NCBI RefSeq assembly: GCF_002240355.1
Contig: NZ_CP016353.1
Coordinates: 186,001-250,000, forward strand
Length of the DNA stretch: 64,000 nucleotides
Direction: 5' to 3'
From: Prauserella marina
GTDB lineage: Bacteria > Actinomycetota > Actinomycetes > Mycobacteriales > Pseudonocardiaceae
A model generated the notes under the pieces. That model had not been told where the DNA came from and made no database searches. It saw only the letters and a program-made list of their open reading frames with translations. The position numbers were made by a program, and so were the translations under genes. This document shows, piece after piece, positions 25,193-34,148 of the stretch (within the stretch, counting starts at the first letter, position 1; every line of letters starts with the position of its first letter).

Positions 25193-26035
25193 ATGACTGT
25201 CACACTGGGCGGCATGCCCCATCGAGCCCACGACAACGCGTCCTCGGCGGGCACCGGCCTCACGGTCGGTGCCGTCGCGGCGCGCGTCGGGGTGACGGTC
25301 AGGGCTCTGCATCACTGGGACTCGATCGGGCTCGTCCGGCCTTCGGGACGAACGCACGCGGGATACCGGCTCTACACGGCGCAGGACCTGTCCAGGGTCC
25401 ACCGGGTGCTGGTCTATCGCGAGCTCGGCGTCCCGCTCGACGACATCTTGGCGTTGCTTGAGGCGCCTGGGGCCGACGCGGACGCGTCGTTGCGCAAACA
25501 GCGCGACCGGCTGCGGGAGCGCATGGCGAGGCTCCGCGGGATGGCCGAGGCGCTCGACAGGGTCATCGAGGCCAGGGAGTCCGGAATCCTGCTCTCTGCC
25601 GATCAGCAGGTCGAGATCTTCGGCGAGAACTGGGATCCGTCGTGGGCGGGCGAGGCGTACAAGCGCTGGGGCGACACCCGGCAGTGGGCTCAGTACGCCG
25701 AGCGTTCCGCTGAGAGGACAGCCGAGGAGTGGCGGCGGATCGCCGACGGCGTCGAAGCGCTCACCGCCGATCTCGCCGCCGCGTTCAGAAAGGGAACGGA
25801 GGCCGGAAGCGAGGAAGCCAATGCCCTCGCCGATCGGCACAGGGCTTCGATCGATTCCTATTTCGACTGCACGATCTCCATGCAGGTGTGCATCGGAAGG
25901 GGCTTCGTCACCGATCCCGAGGTCGCCACCTTCTACGACGACGTCGAACCGGGACTCGCCAACTGGCTGCGGGAGATCATCGAGGCGAACGCGCGCGCCA
26001 ACGGGGTCGATCCCGAAACGGCGACCTGGAACTGA
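25193..26035 (+). CDS. MerR-family regulator with TipAS ligand domain
   Basis: A 280-residue protein. Residues about 23-95 are a MerR helix-turn-helix (VGAVAARVGVTVRALHHWDS, then AGYRLYTAQDLSRVHRV). A coiled coil follows at about 100-140, and residues 155-275 match the TipAS antibiotic-binding domain, with W-rich ENWDPSWAGEAYKRWGDT. TipA proteins sense and sequester thiopeptide-like drugs and activate efflux or their own synthesis. ATGs at 25193 and 25214 are in frame. It abuts pxpC tail to tail with no spacer. Confidence 0.88.
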   Translation: MTVTLGGMPHRAHDNASSAGTGLTVGAVAARVGVTVRALHHWDSIGLVRPSGRTHAGYRLYTAQDLSRVHRVLVYRELGVPLDDILALLEAPGADADASLRKQRDRLRERMARLRGMAEALDRVIEARESGILLSADQQVEIFGENWDPSWAGEAYKRWGDTRQWAQYAERSAERTAEEWRRIADGVEALTADLAAAFRKGTEAGSEEANALADRHRASIDSYFDCTISMQVCIGRGFVTDPEVATFYDDVEPGLANWLREIIEANARANGVDPETATWN

Positions 26036-26896
26036 TCAGTCGGCGACGAAGCGCAACCGGAGCCCCGGCCTCGCCTGCGCGGCCTTGTCGACGTCGGCCG
26101 AAACCACGACGGCGATGGCGGGGTAGCCGCCGATGACGGGGTGGTCGGCGAGAAAAAGCGTGGGGCGGCTCGACGGCGGCACGTGCAGTGCGCCGGTGAC
26201 GATGCCTTCGTTGGGCAGTGATTCGTCGCGGACCCTGGCAAGCGCGGGGCCGTCGAGCCGGATGCCGATGCGGTTGCTTTCCGACGTCACGCGATAGTCG
26301 CCGGTCAGCAGGGTTTCCAGCGCGGATTCCTCGAACCAGTCGAGGCGGGGGCCCGGCAAGACGCGCAGGGTCACCTCGTCCGAGGGCGGTGGGGGCACCG
26401 AGGCGGTGCCGGTGGAGGATTGCGTCGCGGGCGCGGCGCCGAGTGGGAGCCGCGTGCCCGCACGCAGGAGGGGTGGACCGAGGCCGGTCAGCAAATCGGT
26501 CGAACGTGACCCGAGAACGGGTTCGACCTCGATGCCGCCGGCCACGGCCACATAACTGCGCATTCCCGATTTGGGCGAGCCGAGCCGCAGTACCGAACCA
26601 GCCGGTACCCGGATCGCGGAGTTCAGCGCGCCACCGCGGGTGTCTACTGTGATCGGACAGGGCGCACCCGTGATGGCCACGACGAGGTCTTCGTCGGCCC
26701 GTGCGGTGAAGCCGCCGAATGTCACCTCGACGGCCGCCGCTCCCTCCTCATTTCCGACGAGCTGGTTGGCGAGCCGCAGCGAGCCGCGGTCCGCACCTCC
26801 CGACATCCCCACTCCGATGTCGGCAAGCCCTGGCCTGCCCAGATCTTGCACTGTCGCAAGTGGACCAGGCTCAAGCACTTCCAGCTCGTTGTTCAT
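26036..26896 (-). CDS. pxpC: 5-oxoprolinase subunit C PxpC (KipA family)
   Basis: A 286-residue protein of the biotin-dependent carboxyltransferase-like AHS2 domain. It shows LEPGPLATVQDLGRPGLADIG at the N-terminus, the NQLVGNEEGAAAVEVTFGG stretch and late PNEGIVTGALHVPPSSRP. With PxpA and PxpB it hydrolyses 5-oxoproline to glutamate using ATP. Its start shares one base with the pxpB stop. Confidence 0.92.
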   Translation of the reverse strand: MNNELEVLEPGPLATVQDLGRPGLADIGVGMSGGADRGSLRLANQLVGNEEGAAAVEVTFGGFTARADEDLVVAITGAPCPITVDTRGGALNSAIRVPAGSVLRLGSPKSGMRSYVAVAGGIEVEPVLGSRSTDLLTGLGPPLLRAGTRLPLGAAPATQSSTGTASVPPPPSDEVTLRVLPGPRLDWFEESALETLLTGDYRVTSESNRIGIRLDGPALARVRDESLPNEGIVTGALHVPPSSRPTLFLADHPVIGGYPAIAVVVSADVDKAAQARPGLRLRFVAD

Positions 26897-27510
26897 CAGG
26901 CAGCCTCCTGGAACCGCACTCGCACGCCCGGTCGGAGCAGCGCGGGTGGGTTGTGGTCGGCGTGCCAGATTTCCATTTCGGTGTGTCCGATGAGTTGCCA
27001 GCCGCCAGCGGAATCCCGAGGGTAGATACCGCTGTACTCGCCCGCGAGTCCGACGGCACCTGCTGGAATCCTGGTGCGAGGTTCACTGCGTCTTGGCACG
27101 GTCAGCGCCTCGGGTCCACCGGAGAGATATCCGAAACCCGGGGCGAAACCGTCGAATCCCACCGTCCATTCCGAACTGGTGTGCGCCGCGACGACCTCGT
27201 TTTCGGTGAGGCCGGTCAACTTCGCCACAGCGGCGAGGTCGGCGCCGTCGTACACGACAGGGACGCGTACGACTTCCGGTGCGCTGTCGCTGTCCTCCGT
27301 GCAGGGCCGTACGGAAAGCACGGCCTGCTCGACCTCGGCGATGTCAGCCAGCCGAGGATCGAGGAGCAGCAGCAGTGTCCGGGGAGCGGGAACGAAGTCG
27401 ACGACGCCATGCGGCCTTTCGTTGGTGAGCGCCTGATGCAGCGCGCGCACCTCGGCCACGTCGTCGACCTCGATCAGCAACCCGGAATCAGCGCACCGCA
27501 GCAAGCGCAT
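26896..27510 (-). CDS. pxpB: 5-oxoprolinase subunit B PxpB (KipI family)
   Basis: A 204-residue AHS1-domain protein with VPVVYDGADLAAVAKLTGL and the GFAPGFGYLSGGPEAL motif of the KipI family. It forms a complex with PxpC. It overlaps pxpA by 23 bp and pxpC by 1 bp, indicating tight translational coupling. Confidence 0.92.
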   Translation of the reverse strand: MRLLRCADSGLLIEVDDVAEVRALHQALTNERPHGVVDFVPAPRTLLLLLDPRLADIAEVEQAVLSVRPCTEDSDSAPEVVRVPVVYDGADLAAVAKLTGLTENEVVAAHTSSEWTVGFDGFAPGFGYLSGGPEALTVPRRSEPRTRIPAGAVGLAGEYSGIYPRDSAGGWQLIGHTEMEIWHADHNPPALLRPGVRVRFQEAA

Positions 27511-28285
27511 CGCGGTTCACCGCCTCGCGGGGCGGTGCGAAAGACGTCAGCGTGATGCCTGCCGAAACGAGCTGCTGTCGCACCGACTTCGCGACGCGCA
27601 CGGCGCCTTCGGTGTCGCCGTGTACGCAGATCGAGTCGGCTCGCACGGTGATGAGGCTACCGTCGATGGCTTCGAACGGTTCACCGTTGGCCAGCTTCAC
27701 GCATCGCGCCGCGATGAGCTCGGGATCGTGCAGCACCGCGCCGGGTTCCCTTCTGGACACGAGCGTGCCCTGAGGGGTGTAGGCGCGGTCGGCGAACGCC
27801 TCGTGGAACACGCGCAACCCTTCGGCTTCCGCACTGGCAAGCCATGACGCACCCGCGAGACCGAGTACGGCGAGTTCGGGGTTGTACTGGCGAACCGCGG
27901 TGATGACCGCTTCCGCCTGCTCCGCGTGCGACACGATCGCGTTGTAGAGCGCGCCGTGCGGTTTCACGTAGGTGACCTCTGTGCCCGCCACCTTGGCGAT
28001 CCCTTCGAGCGCGCCGATCTGGTAGATCAGATCGTCGATGAGCTCGCGGGGATCGATGTCGATGAACCGCCTGCCGAAGCCTGCCAGGTCGCGATACCCG
28101 ACCTGGGCGCCGATCGCGACACCTTGTTCGACGGCGAGGTGACAGGCCCGCCGGATGACACCAGGGTCCCCGGCATGGAAGCCACAGGCGACGTTGGCGC
28201 TGGTGACGACCCGGAGGAGTTCCGCGTCGTCACCCAGCTCCCAACGGCCGAAACCTTCTGCGAGGTCCGCGTTGAGGTCTACCAC
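27488..28285 (-). CDS. pxpA: 5-oxoprolinase subunit A PxpA (LamB/YcsF family)
   Basis: A 265-residue YcsF-family protein opening with the diagnostic DLNADLAEGFGRW and NVACGFHAGDPGVIRRA, then YVKPHGALYNAI and the late SICVHGDTEGAV. It starts with GTG at 28285. It follows the NRAMP-like transporter by 8 bp, the same association as ycsF-ycsG in Bacillus subtilis. Confidence 0.93.
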   Translation of the reverse strand: MVDLNADLAEGFGRWELGDDAELLRVVTSANVACGFHAGDPGVIRRACHLAVEQGVAIGAQVGYRDLAGFGRRFIDIDPRELIDDLIYQIGALEGIAKVAGTEVTYVKPHGALYNAIVSHAEQAEAVITAVRQYNPELAVLGLAGASWLASAEAEGLRVFHEAFADRAYTPQGTLVSRREPGAVLHDPELIAARCVKLANGEPFEAIDGSLITVRADSICVHGDTEGAVRVAKSVRQQLVSAGITLTSFAPPREAVNRDALAAVR

Positions 28286-28293
28286 TTGTCAGA

Positions 28294-29562
28294 TCAGCTC
28301 CACAGGTCGGCGATACCGCTGAGCGAGTTCCAGCCGAGGTACAGGGTCAGCACCCAGGCCAGCACACCGATGACCAGCAGGTAGCGCGGGTAGCGGTAAC
28401 CCTTCAGCAGGTCGGTCCGGCGAGCGGCGACCCACATGAGGACACCGAAGCCGACCGGCAGGATCAGACCGTTGAGCGCACCGGCCAGGATCAGCAGGTT
28501 CGCGGGGGCCTGGTCCAGGAGCAGGAAGAAGCCAGCCGAGATGGCGATGAAGCCGACGACGAGCCAGTTCTGCCTCTCCTTGAGCTTCGGCGAGAACGTG
28601 ACGATGAACGACACCGAGGTGTAGGAAGCACCGACGACCGAGGTGAGCGCCGCGCCCCAGAGGATCACGCCGAACATCCGGACACCGACTTCGCCGGCGG
28701 CGTGGCCGAAGGCTTCCGCTGCCATGTTGTCACTGGTGAGTGCGACACCACCGGCGACGACGCCGAAGATGGCGAGGAACAGCAGGACCCGCATGAGGCC
28801 GGTGACCAGTAGCGAGATGATCGAGCTGCGGCTGACGTCGACGATGTTCTTCGGGCCGGTGACGCCTGCGTCGACGAGCCGGTGAGCACCGGCGTAGGTG
28901 ATGTAGCCACCCACGGTGCCACCGATGAGCGTGGTGATGACGAGGAAGTCGATGTCGTCCGGCAGCACGGTCTGCTTGATGGCCTCGCCGACCGGCGGGC
29001 CCGCGACGATCGCGACGTACAGCGTCAGGCCGATCATGATGACGCCGAGGAGCACGACGATGCGGTCCATGGCGAGGCCGGCCTTCTTGCTGAGGAAGAT
29101 GCCGATCGCCAGCGCCGCCGAGATGGCGCCACCGATCTTGACGTCGAGCCCCATCATCGCGTCGAGACCGAGTGAGGCACCCGCGACGTTACCGATGTTG
29201 AAGACGAGGCCACCGAACACGACCAGTACGGCCATCAGGATGCCGAGTCCTGGCAGGACCTTGTTGCCGAGTTCCTGTGCGCGCATACCGGAGACACCGA
29301 TGACGCGCCAAACGTTGAGCTGCACCGCGATGTCGACGATGATCGAAATCAGGATGGCGAACGCGAAGGCCGCGCCCATCTGCACGGTGAACGTGGTGGT
29401 CTGGGTGATGAACCCGGGGCCGATGGCGCTGGTCGCCATCAAGAAGACGGCACCGAGCAGTGTGCTGCGCTTGACGCCGCTGCCCTTCTTGCCGCCCGAC
29501 TCGGGGTCCGGGGTTACTTCCGTGGATTCTGACGCCCTTGAGCTGTCAAGGTTTTCGCTCAT
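28294..29562 (-). CDS. NRAMP-superfamily transporter (YcsG-like)
   Basis: A 422-residue membrane protein with about eleven hydrophobic segments. The first reads LLGAVFLMATSAIGPGFITQT, where NRAMP metal transporters have the DPGN motif; here the aspartate and asparagine are absent (IGPGF). That suggests a substrate other than a divalent metal. Being first in the pxpABC operon, it may import 5-oxoproline or a related solute. GGAG spaced 6 bp supports the ATG at 29562; the N-terminal 35 residues are charged and cytoplasmic. Confidence 0.85.
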   Translation of the reverse strand: MSENLDSSRASESTEVTPDPESGGKKGSGVKRSTLLGAVFLMATSAIGPGFITQTTTFTVQMGAAFAFAILISIIVDIAVQLNVWRVIGVSGMRAQELGNKVLPGLGILMAVLVVFGGLVFNIGNVAGASLGLDAMMGLDVKIGGAISAALAIGIFLSKKAGLAMDRIVVLLGVIMIGLTLYVAIVAGPPVGEAIKQTVLPDDIDFLVITTLIGGTVGGYITYAGAHRLVDAGVTGPKNIVDVSRSSIISLLVTGLMRVLLFLAIFGVVAGGVALTSDNMAAEAFGHAAGEVGVRMFGVILWGAALTSVVGASYTSVSFIVTFSPKLKERQNWLVVGFIAISAGFFLLLDQAPANLLILAGALNGLILPVGFGVLMWVAARRTDLLKGYRYPRYLLVIGVLAWVLTLYLGWNSLSGIADLWS

Positions 29563-29602
29563 TGCTACTCCGATCACAATCAGTGCGACGAAAGGTACAT
29601 AG

Positions 29603-29613
29603 TTGTTGAACAA
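29603..29613. promoter_or_regulatory. FadR-type GntR operator candidate upstream of the pxp operon
   Basis: TTGTTGAACAA is a perfect 11-bp palindrome (odd centre) that fits the FadR-subfamily consensus TNGTNNNACNA. It lies about 40 bp before the transporter start. Related but imperfect TTGT-N-AAC elements follow at 29627 and 29650, roughly 24 bp apart. Confidence 0.45.
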
Positions 29614-29885
29614 TCCTGCAAGCCTCTTGTGCAACTTTCGTGTTAAGATGTTGTGCTAAGAGCAGGGGTAGTCCTCACGAGGCGAAGTAGCCGCGACTAC
29701 CTCGTTTTTGCTTGTCTCTGATCTGGATTCGCGCTGGTGGCTGCCCATATCCGGGAAGATCGGCCCGATCGGCTTCGTCAACATACGCCTCGGATGCAAG
29801 CGCTCTCCGTAACCGGACGACTACCGAACGGCGCTTGCGATCGACGGGATGTGGAGGTAGCGGCCGCGACCACCGGGTACCAAGG
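29614..29885. other. Intergenic region without a recognisable gene
   Basis: This stretch separates the pxp promoter region from the terminator of the small minus-strand gene. It holds the two imperfect TTGT repeats noted for the operator and is AT-richer at its left end. The plus-strand open frame crossing it has no family-like features. Confidence 0.4.
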
Positions 29886-29923
29886 CGATCGCGCGGCACC
29901 GGTCAACCGGCGCCGCGCGATCG
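29886..29923 (-). terminator. Hairpin downstream of the small CxxC protein gene
   Basis: A 12-bp stem CGATCGCGCGGC with its complement at 29912-29923 encloses a 14-nt loop that itself can pair (ACCGG/CCGG). It is placed to end the minus-strand transcript of the small gene at 30007-30300. Confidence 0.55.
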
Positions 29924-30006
29924 GCACGTCCGTTGTGGACGCCGTGAAACCGTGGTCGGCCGGGTCGGGGCTCGGCCTCCCACGGCGCTTTCCGGGTGTC
30001 GGATCC

Positions 30007-30300
30007 TCAGCGTGCCGAGAGAGCGTTTGCCTGTCGTGCCTTGGATCCCGATGTGTTCCAACGCCGCCGGAGCCAGGCCGCCGCGGCGTCCTTGAGTCTC
30101 GCGCTCGGTCGCTTTCTCGCGCGGTCGCCTGGTCTCGGCTGGTGCACCGTGGACGGCACCGACCGTGCGGGACGGGTGGAGCACGCCTTGCAGGGGACCT
30201 GCTCCGAGGTGACGAGGCCGGTCTCGTGGTCGATGACGGTGTCCAGCAGCCAACCGCCCGCGTTTCCGCCGTCCCGGCAGAGGTCCGCTCTCCTCGCCAT
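30007..30300 (-). CDS. Small basic protein with a CxxC motif, unknown function
   Basis: A 97-residue product beginning MARRADLCRDGGNAGGWLLD with ATG at 30300 and AAGGCGG upstream. A central QVPCKACSTRPARS contains a CxxC pair, followed by an arginine-rich helix. No family is recognised. Evidence for it being real is the ribosome site, the downstream hairpin and the balanced composition of the first half; the alternative is non-coding DNA. Confidence 0.45.
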   Translation of the reverse strand: MARRADLCRDGGNAGGWLLDTVIDHETGLVTSEQVPCKACSTRPARSVPSTVHQPRPGDRARKRPSARLKDAAAAWLRRRWNTSGSKARQANALSAR

Positions 30301-30489
30301 GACGTTCCGCCTTTCGCCATTCCGGTTCGGCAGCGGTTCTGACCCTACAAGGCAATTGTGGTCGAGAATCCTGACGAATCGGCCACGACTGCCCCTGAGT
30401 GTTCTTTGTGGAAAAGGCGGTGGTCACGGGTTTGAAAGGAAGATCGGAAATGTATCTGCTACGGATCTACTACGGTAGCGCTGTCATGG

Positions 30490-32433
30490 CTACTGCGTAG
30501 TTTTCCTTCTGCGGACGGCGAGTCCGCCGACGAGGAGAGCGACCAGCACGAGCACTCCCGCGCTCGCGATGACGATCCACCCGGTGGTCGAGACCATGCT
30601 GGTGCTTGCGGCCGTGTTGACCTGATTCGCTTCGGAACGCGCATCGCCGTCGTCGGCGGGTGTGCCCGGTGCCCGTTGACCGCCGAATGGTCCGTTTTTC
30701 CTGTCCTCATCGGAGGCGAACTGATACGAGGGGCCTTGTTCGATCTCGTCGGTGACGGTGAGGTCGAGCTTGATCGGCACGGAGGGAGCCGTTCCGTCGT
30801 CGGTGTGCGGCGGGCTCACCTTGACGGCGATGTAGTACCAGCCCGCGACGCTCTGACTCCTGGCGTCCCGCACGTCGGCGTCCCTGTTGTTGTAGCGAAC
30901 CGGGACCGTGGAGATGGCGGGGTCGTTCGCGGGCAGTGTCTTCGCCTCGCCGGTGTAGACGGTCGTGTCCCAGTCGATTTCCTCCCGGTAAGGGGAATAG
31001 AACGTCGTCGAGATGTTGGAGACCGTCCTCGTGCCGTCCTTGGGCGTCTCGTCGAACCGGACCCGGTAGGCGAGGCCCTGTCCCCAGTCGAGCTTGACCT
31101 TGTAGAAGACGAACTCGCCCCGCTGGACGGTGTCCGCGTAGGTGTGGGAGCCGTCGATCACGCCCGCGACGTTGAAGGAACCACCGCCGACGACGGGAAT
31201 GTCGGCGCCAGAGGGTTCGCTGAACTCGACCTTCGGCTTCACCGCGACGGGGCCGGTCTCGGTGGCGGCTGGTTCGACGCCGACGAGCAGTTCGACCGGA
31301 AGCCGCTCGGGAACCCCGGACGACACGGTGGCCCACTCCAGCGCGAAGTAGTAGCGGCCACCTCCCTGGCAGCGGTCGCGGTTGGTTTCCCCCGTCTTCT
31401 CCTCGATGGCGCCCTTCCACGTCGTCGCGACGGTCAGCGGGATGCCGTCGCTGGAACGGGTTGCCATCTCCGACGCGAACTCGTGGCAGTCCTGTCCGTT
31501 CTCGCCGTAGGTGCGCAGTTGCAGCGAGTTGATGTCGTCGGTCATCGAGACCCCGGAAAGGCGGGGGAAGGAGACGGTGGCGCTGAAGTACGCGGTCGCA
31601 CCCTGCGGAACGTCGACGGCGTAGTAGCGCTTTTCCTTCTGCCCGATGGTGTCGAGGTGCTGGCCTGGCTTCGCGGCCGGAGCGGGATCGTAGGTCTCGG
31701 TCCCCGTGATCGGCGTGCCGGCGGGTTCGTAGTTGCGCAGCGCGGTCGCGGTGACTCTCGGGAGGGTCTGTTCGAGCGTCTTGGCGTCCGGTGCGTCGGT
31801 GTAGGTGCCGCCGGTGCTCTGCGCGACGCAGGTCAACTGCTTCCTCGCGGCGTCGTCGACCCCGAAGCCGACGGTGTGCACGACGAGTTCGACGCCCCTG
31901 CCGTCGAGTTGTTTGACGACCTCACAGGGCTCGGGTGGCGCGCAGGTGTCCTCTCCGTCGGAGACGAGCACGATGGAGCGCGGACCATCCTCGGGAAGTT
32001 GCTCCGCCGCGACCTGTAGTGCCTTGCCGATCGGCGTGTAGCCGCTGGGGGACAGCCCGTCGACGGCTTTGGTGAGCGCGTCCTTCTTGATCGGCTGGGG
32101 CTCGTGCACGACCGTGACGTCCTGGCAGCCCCGTGCTTTCTCGGCGGCGGAGTTGCCAGTGCCCGTGCCGTAGGCGGCGAGGCCGACCTGGGAACCGGTG
32201 GGCGCGGCTTCGACGACGCCGTGGACGGCTCGTTTGGCCGCGTCCATTTTCGTGCCCCCGCTGGGGTCCTCACCCGCCATCGAGCCAGACGCGTCGAGCA
32301 CGAGCATGGTCGGCGCGTACTGCTCCTTCGGCTCGGCCTCTTGTGCCTGCGCCGCGGTAGCGGGCAGGGCGAGGAAGGTCGCCGCCGCGAGCGCTGCCGT
32401 CAGCAGCTTGGCCGGCCTGGCGGGTCTCGACAT
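30490..32433 (-). CDS. Secreted, membrane-anchored VWA-domain protein
   Basis: A 647-residue protein. A signal peptide covers residues 1-31 (LLTAALAAATFLALPATAAQAQ). A von Willebrand A domain follows at about 38-235 with the metal-site motif LVLDASGSMAGEDPSGG (DxSxS), a threonine in SPSGYTPIGKAL and VLVSDGEDTCAPP. The next 340 residues are beta-rich. A single C-terminal membrane helix near 610-640 is followed by RRRKTTQ. It would face outward on the membrane. Neighbouring genes on the other side of a 515-bp gap start the ESX locus, so it may help assemble or display T7SS products; that link is positional only. Confidence 0.85.
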   Translation of the reverse strand: MSRPARPAKLLTAALAAATFLALPATAAQAQEAEPKEQYAPTMLVLDASGSMAGEDPSGGTKMDAAKRAVHGVVEAAPTGSQVGLAAYGTGTGNSAAEKARGCQDVTVVHEPQPIKKDALTKAVDGLSPSGYTPIGKALQVAAEQLPEDGPRSIVLVSDGEDTCAPPEPCEVVKQLDGRGVELVVHTVGFGVDDAARKQLTCVAQSTGGTYTDAPDAKTLEQTLPRVTATALRNYEPAGTPITGTETYDPAPAAKPGQHLDTIGQKEKRYYAVDVPQGATAYFSATVSFPRLSGVSMTDDINSLQLRTYGENGQDCHEFASEMATRSSDGIPLTVATTWKGAIEEKTGETNRDRCQGGGRYYFALEWATVSSGVPERLPVELLVGVEPAATETGPVAVKPKVEFSEPSGADIPVVGGGSFNVAGVIDGSHTYADTVQRGEFVFYKVKLDWGQGLAYRVRFDETPKDGTRTVSNISTTFYSPYREEIDWDTTVYTGEAKTLPANDPAISTVPVRYNNRDADVRDARSQSVAGWYYIAVKVSPPHTDDGTAPSVPIKLDLTVTDEIEQGPSYQFASDEDRKNGPFGGQRAPGTPADDGDARSEANQVNTAASTSMVSTTGWIVIASAGVLVLVALLVGGLAVRRRKTTQ

Positions 32434-32948
32434 CGTGAGTCCTATTCGGGTTGTCAGTGGATGCTCCGCTCGGACGGCGGGACACCCCAGATGGTTCCAC
32501 GTGCAAATGTCTAGTTGGCTAACGTTATTCCGCGCGGCTTGAGCGGTGCTCGCGTTCCGGGAAGGAACGCGCTTGGCGACCTCGCCCTCTTCGACGATGA
32601 TCACCAGGTCGGTGCGAAACGTTTCGCGAGTCCACTTCTTGTGCGAGAGTCAGCACGGCGGTGTGGCCGGGACGATCGCGATGTCTCTTCCCAGAGCCTG
32701 CGCCCCGAAGCGCGGCCGAGGTCACTGCGCGGTCATCCGCCCGACCCCCGAGCGAAGAGTACTGACGTCGTTATCAGGATGGCGCAGGACCATGTCGGTG
32801 GACTGCTGCCATGCTGGCACCGGCATGGACAACGAGCGGCTGTTGGACCAGGTTGACTGGCAGCGAAGTACGGGAGGGCTACGGAGTTGGTGAATCAGGT
32901 GCCGGTTCGGCTCATGGGCGGGTCGCTCATGGGAGCTATCGTTACCGC
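32434..32948. other. Divergent control region between the VWA gene and eccE
   Basis: No convincing gene is present in these 515 bp. Besides the palindrome annotated separately, the stretch near 32515-32535 (AGTTGGCTAACGTTATTCC) is AT-richer and could hold the minus-strand promoter of the VWA gene. Confidence 0.4.
32614..32627. promoter_or_regulatory. LacI-type operator-like palindrome
   Basis: GCGAAACGTTTCGC is a perfect 14-bp palindrome centred on CG, the shape of LacI-family operators. No LacI-family gene is in the window, so the binding protein is unknown. Confidence 0.35.
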
Positions 32949-34148
32949 GTGGCAGCGGCTCCACACGCGATGACGCCCGGCAGCAAACCTGGAGGCAGCA
33001 CGAACGCCAACCACCCGCAGGCCCGCGCTACCGCTCAACAGGATCGGAGCCGCGGACGCGAGTGGTTCAGGCCGCGTCGTGCCCCAGGGCGTTTCGGCGT
33101 GCTCAGCATGACCCGGCTTCTCGTCTTCGAGGTGACGCTCGGCATCGTCTTCTTCGTCGTGCTCCAGCAACCCTGGGCCATGATGGTGGGCGGGGTACTT
33201 GGCGTCGCGGCCGTGGCGGCCATGTTCGGCAGATCCAACGGCCGCTGGTGGACCGACACCTTCATGTTATGGCTGCGTTACAAGATGCGGTCAGGCTCCT
33301 CGGGGTCCAAGAGACAGGACCCGAGGCTGGCCGCGCTGTGCGAGCTGGCCCCCGACCTGGTCATCGAGGACATCGACGACCAGGACGACAAGAAACTCGG
33401 CATGGGCAGCGACAGCGCGGGCTGGTTCGCCGTTCTCGAGGTGGCGACCACCAGCATCGAGCACGCGCTCCCGCCGGTCCCGATCGCCGCGCTCGCCAAG
33501 ATCGCTTCCGAGGCCGAACAAGCCGGCGTCGTGATGCAGGTCGTCTCGCACACGTCCGCGATGAACGGGACTGCCGCCCGTGACCACGTCATCTGGGTCG
33601 CCGTCAGGCTCGATGCCAGTGCCGTTGCCCAGTCGATGATCGATCACGCCGGCAAGGACGTCGACATCCCCGCTGTACTGGCGGAGGTGGTGCACCGCGC
33701 GGAGCGGCTGCTGCGCCGTCGCGACCTGCGAGTGCGGACGTTGCCCGCCGAGGAGCTCGTCGACGCGCTCGCGCGCTCGTGCGATCTGCTCCCCACCGCC
33801 CAGACCGTCGTCAGGGAGGACTGGGACGCCTGGAACTCGACAAGGCTGGTGCACGGCTGTTTCTGGCTGCACACCTGGCCCGACGCCGAGCGCACCGCGT
33901 GGCTGCTCGCGATGCTCGCCGAGGTACCGGCCGCGTTGGTCAGCATCGCGTTCATCATCGAACCTTCCTATGAAGGGACAAGCATTCGCTGCTTGGTGCG
34001 AGTTGCCACAACACGGGAGCATTACCGGCAGACCTGTGACAGGGTGATGCGTGTTGCCGGATGGGCGGGCGCTCAAATGTCCCGTTTGGATGGCCAGCAT
34101 GCGCCGGCGGTTTACGCCTCGGCGCCGAGCGGAGGAGGTGCCCGGTGA
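32949..34148 (+). CDS. eccE: Type VII secretion protein EccE
   Basis: A 399-residue protein with two adjacent membrane helices near residues 52-92 (LLVFEVTLGIVFFVVLQQ and MVGGVLGVAAVAAMF) followed by a soluble domain with FAVLEVATTSIEHALPPVP, as in EccE. EccE sits at the edge of the ESX inner-membrane complex. GTG at 32949 is taken as start; ATG at 32970 is an alternative. It is coupled by GTGA to the next gene. The rest of the Ecc genes lie 10-18 kb away, separated by unrelated genes. Confidence 0.8.
   Translation: MAAAPHAMTPGSKPGGSTNANHPQARATAQQDRSRGREWFRPRRAPGRFGVLSMTRLLVFEVTLGIVFFVVLQQPWAMMVGGVLGVAAVAAMFGRSNGRWWTDTFMLWLRYKMRSGSSGSKRQDPRLAALCELAPDLVIEDIDDQDDKKLGMGSDSAGWFAVLEVATTSIEHALPPVPIAALAKIASEAEQAGVVMQVVSHTSAMNGTAARDHVIWVAVRLDASAVAQSMIDHAGKDVDIPAVLAEVVHRAERLLRRRDLRVRTLPAEELVDALARSCDLLPTAQTVVREDWDAWNSTRLVHGCFWLHTWPDAERTAWLLAMLAEVPAALVSIAFIIEPSYEGTSIRCLVRVATTREHYRQTCDRVMRVAGWAGAQMSRLDGQHAPAVYASAPSGGGAR

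Noticed and set aside
29737-30342. Plus-strand 201-codon frame between the pxp operon and the VWA gene
   Set aside because: Arg/Ser/Pro-biased, no ribosome site; the opposite strand has a better candidate at 30007-30300 with ribosome site and terminator.
30676-32019. Plus-strand frame opposite the VWA gene
   Set aside because: The minus strand encodes a full signal peptide, VWA domain and membrane anchor; this is its shadow.
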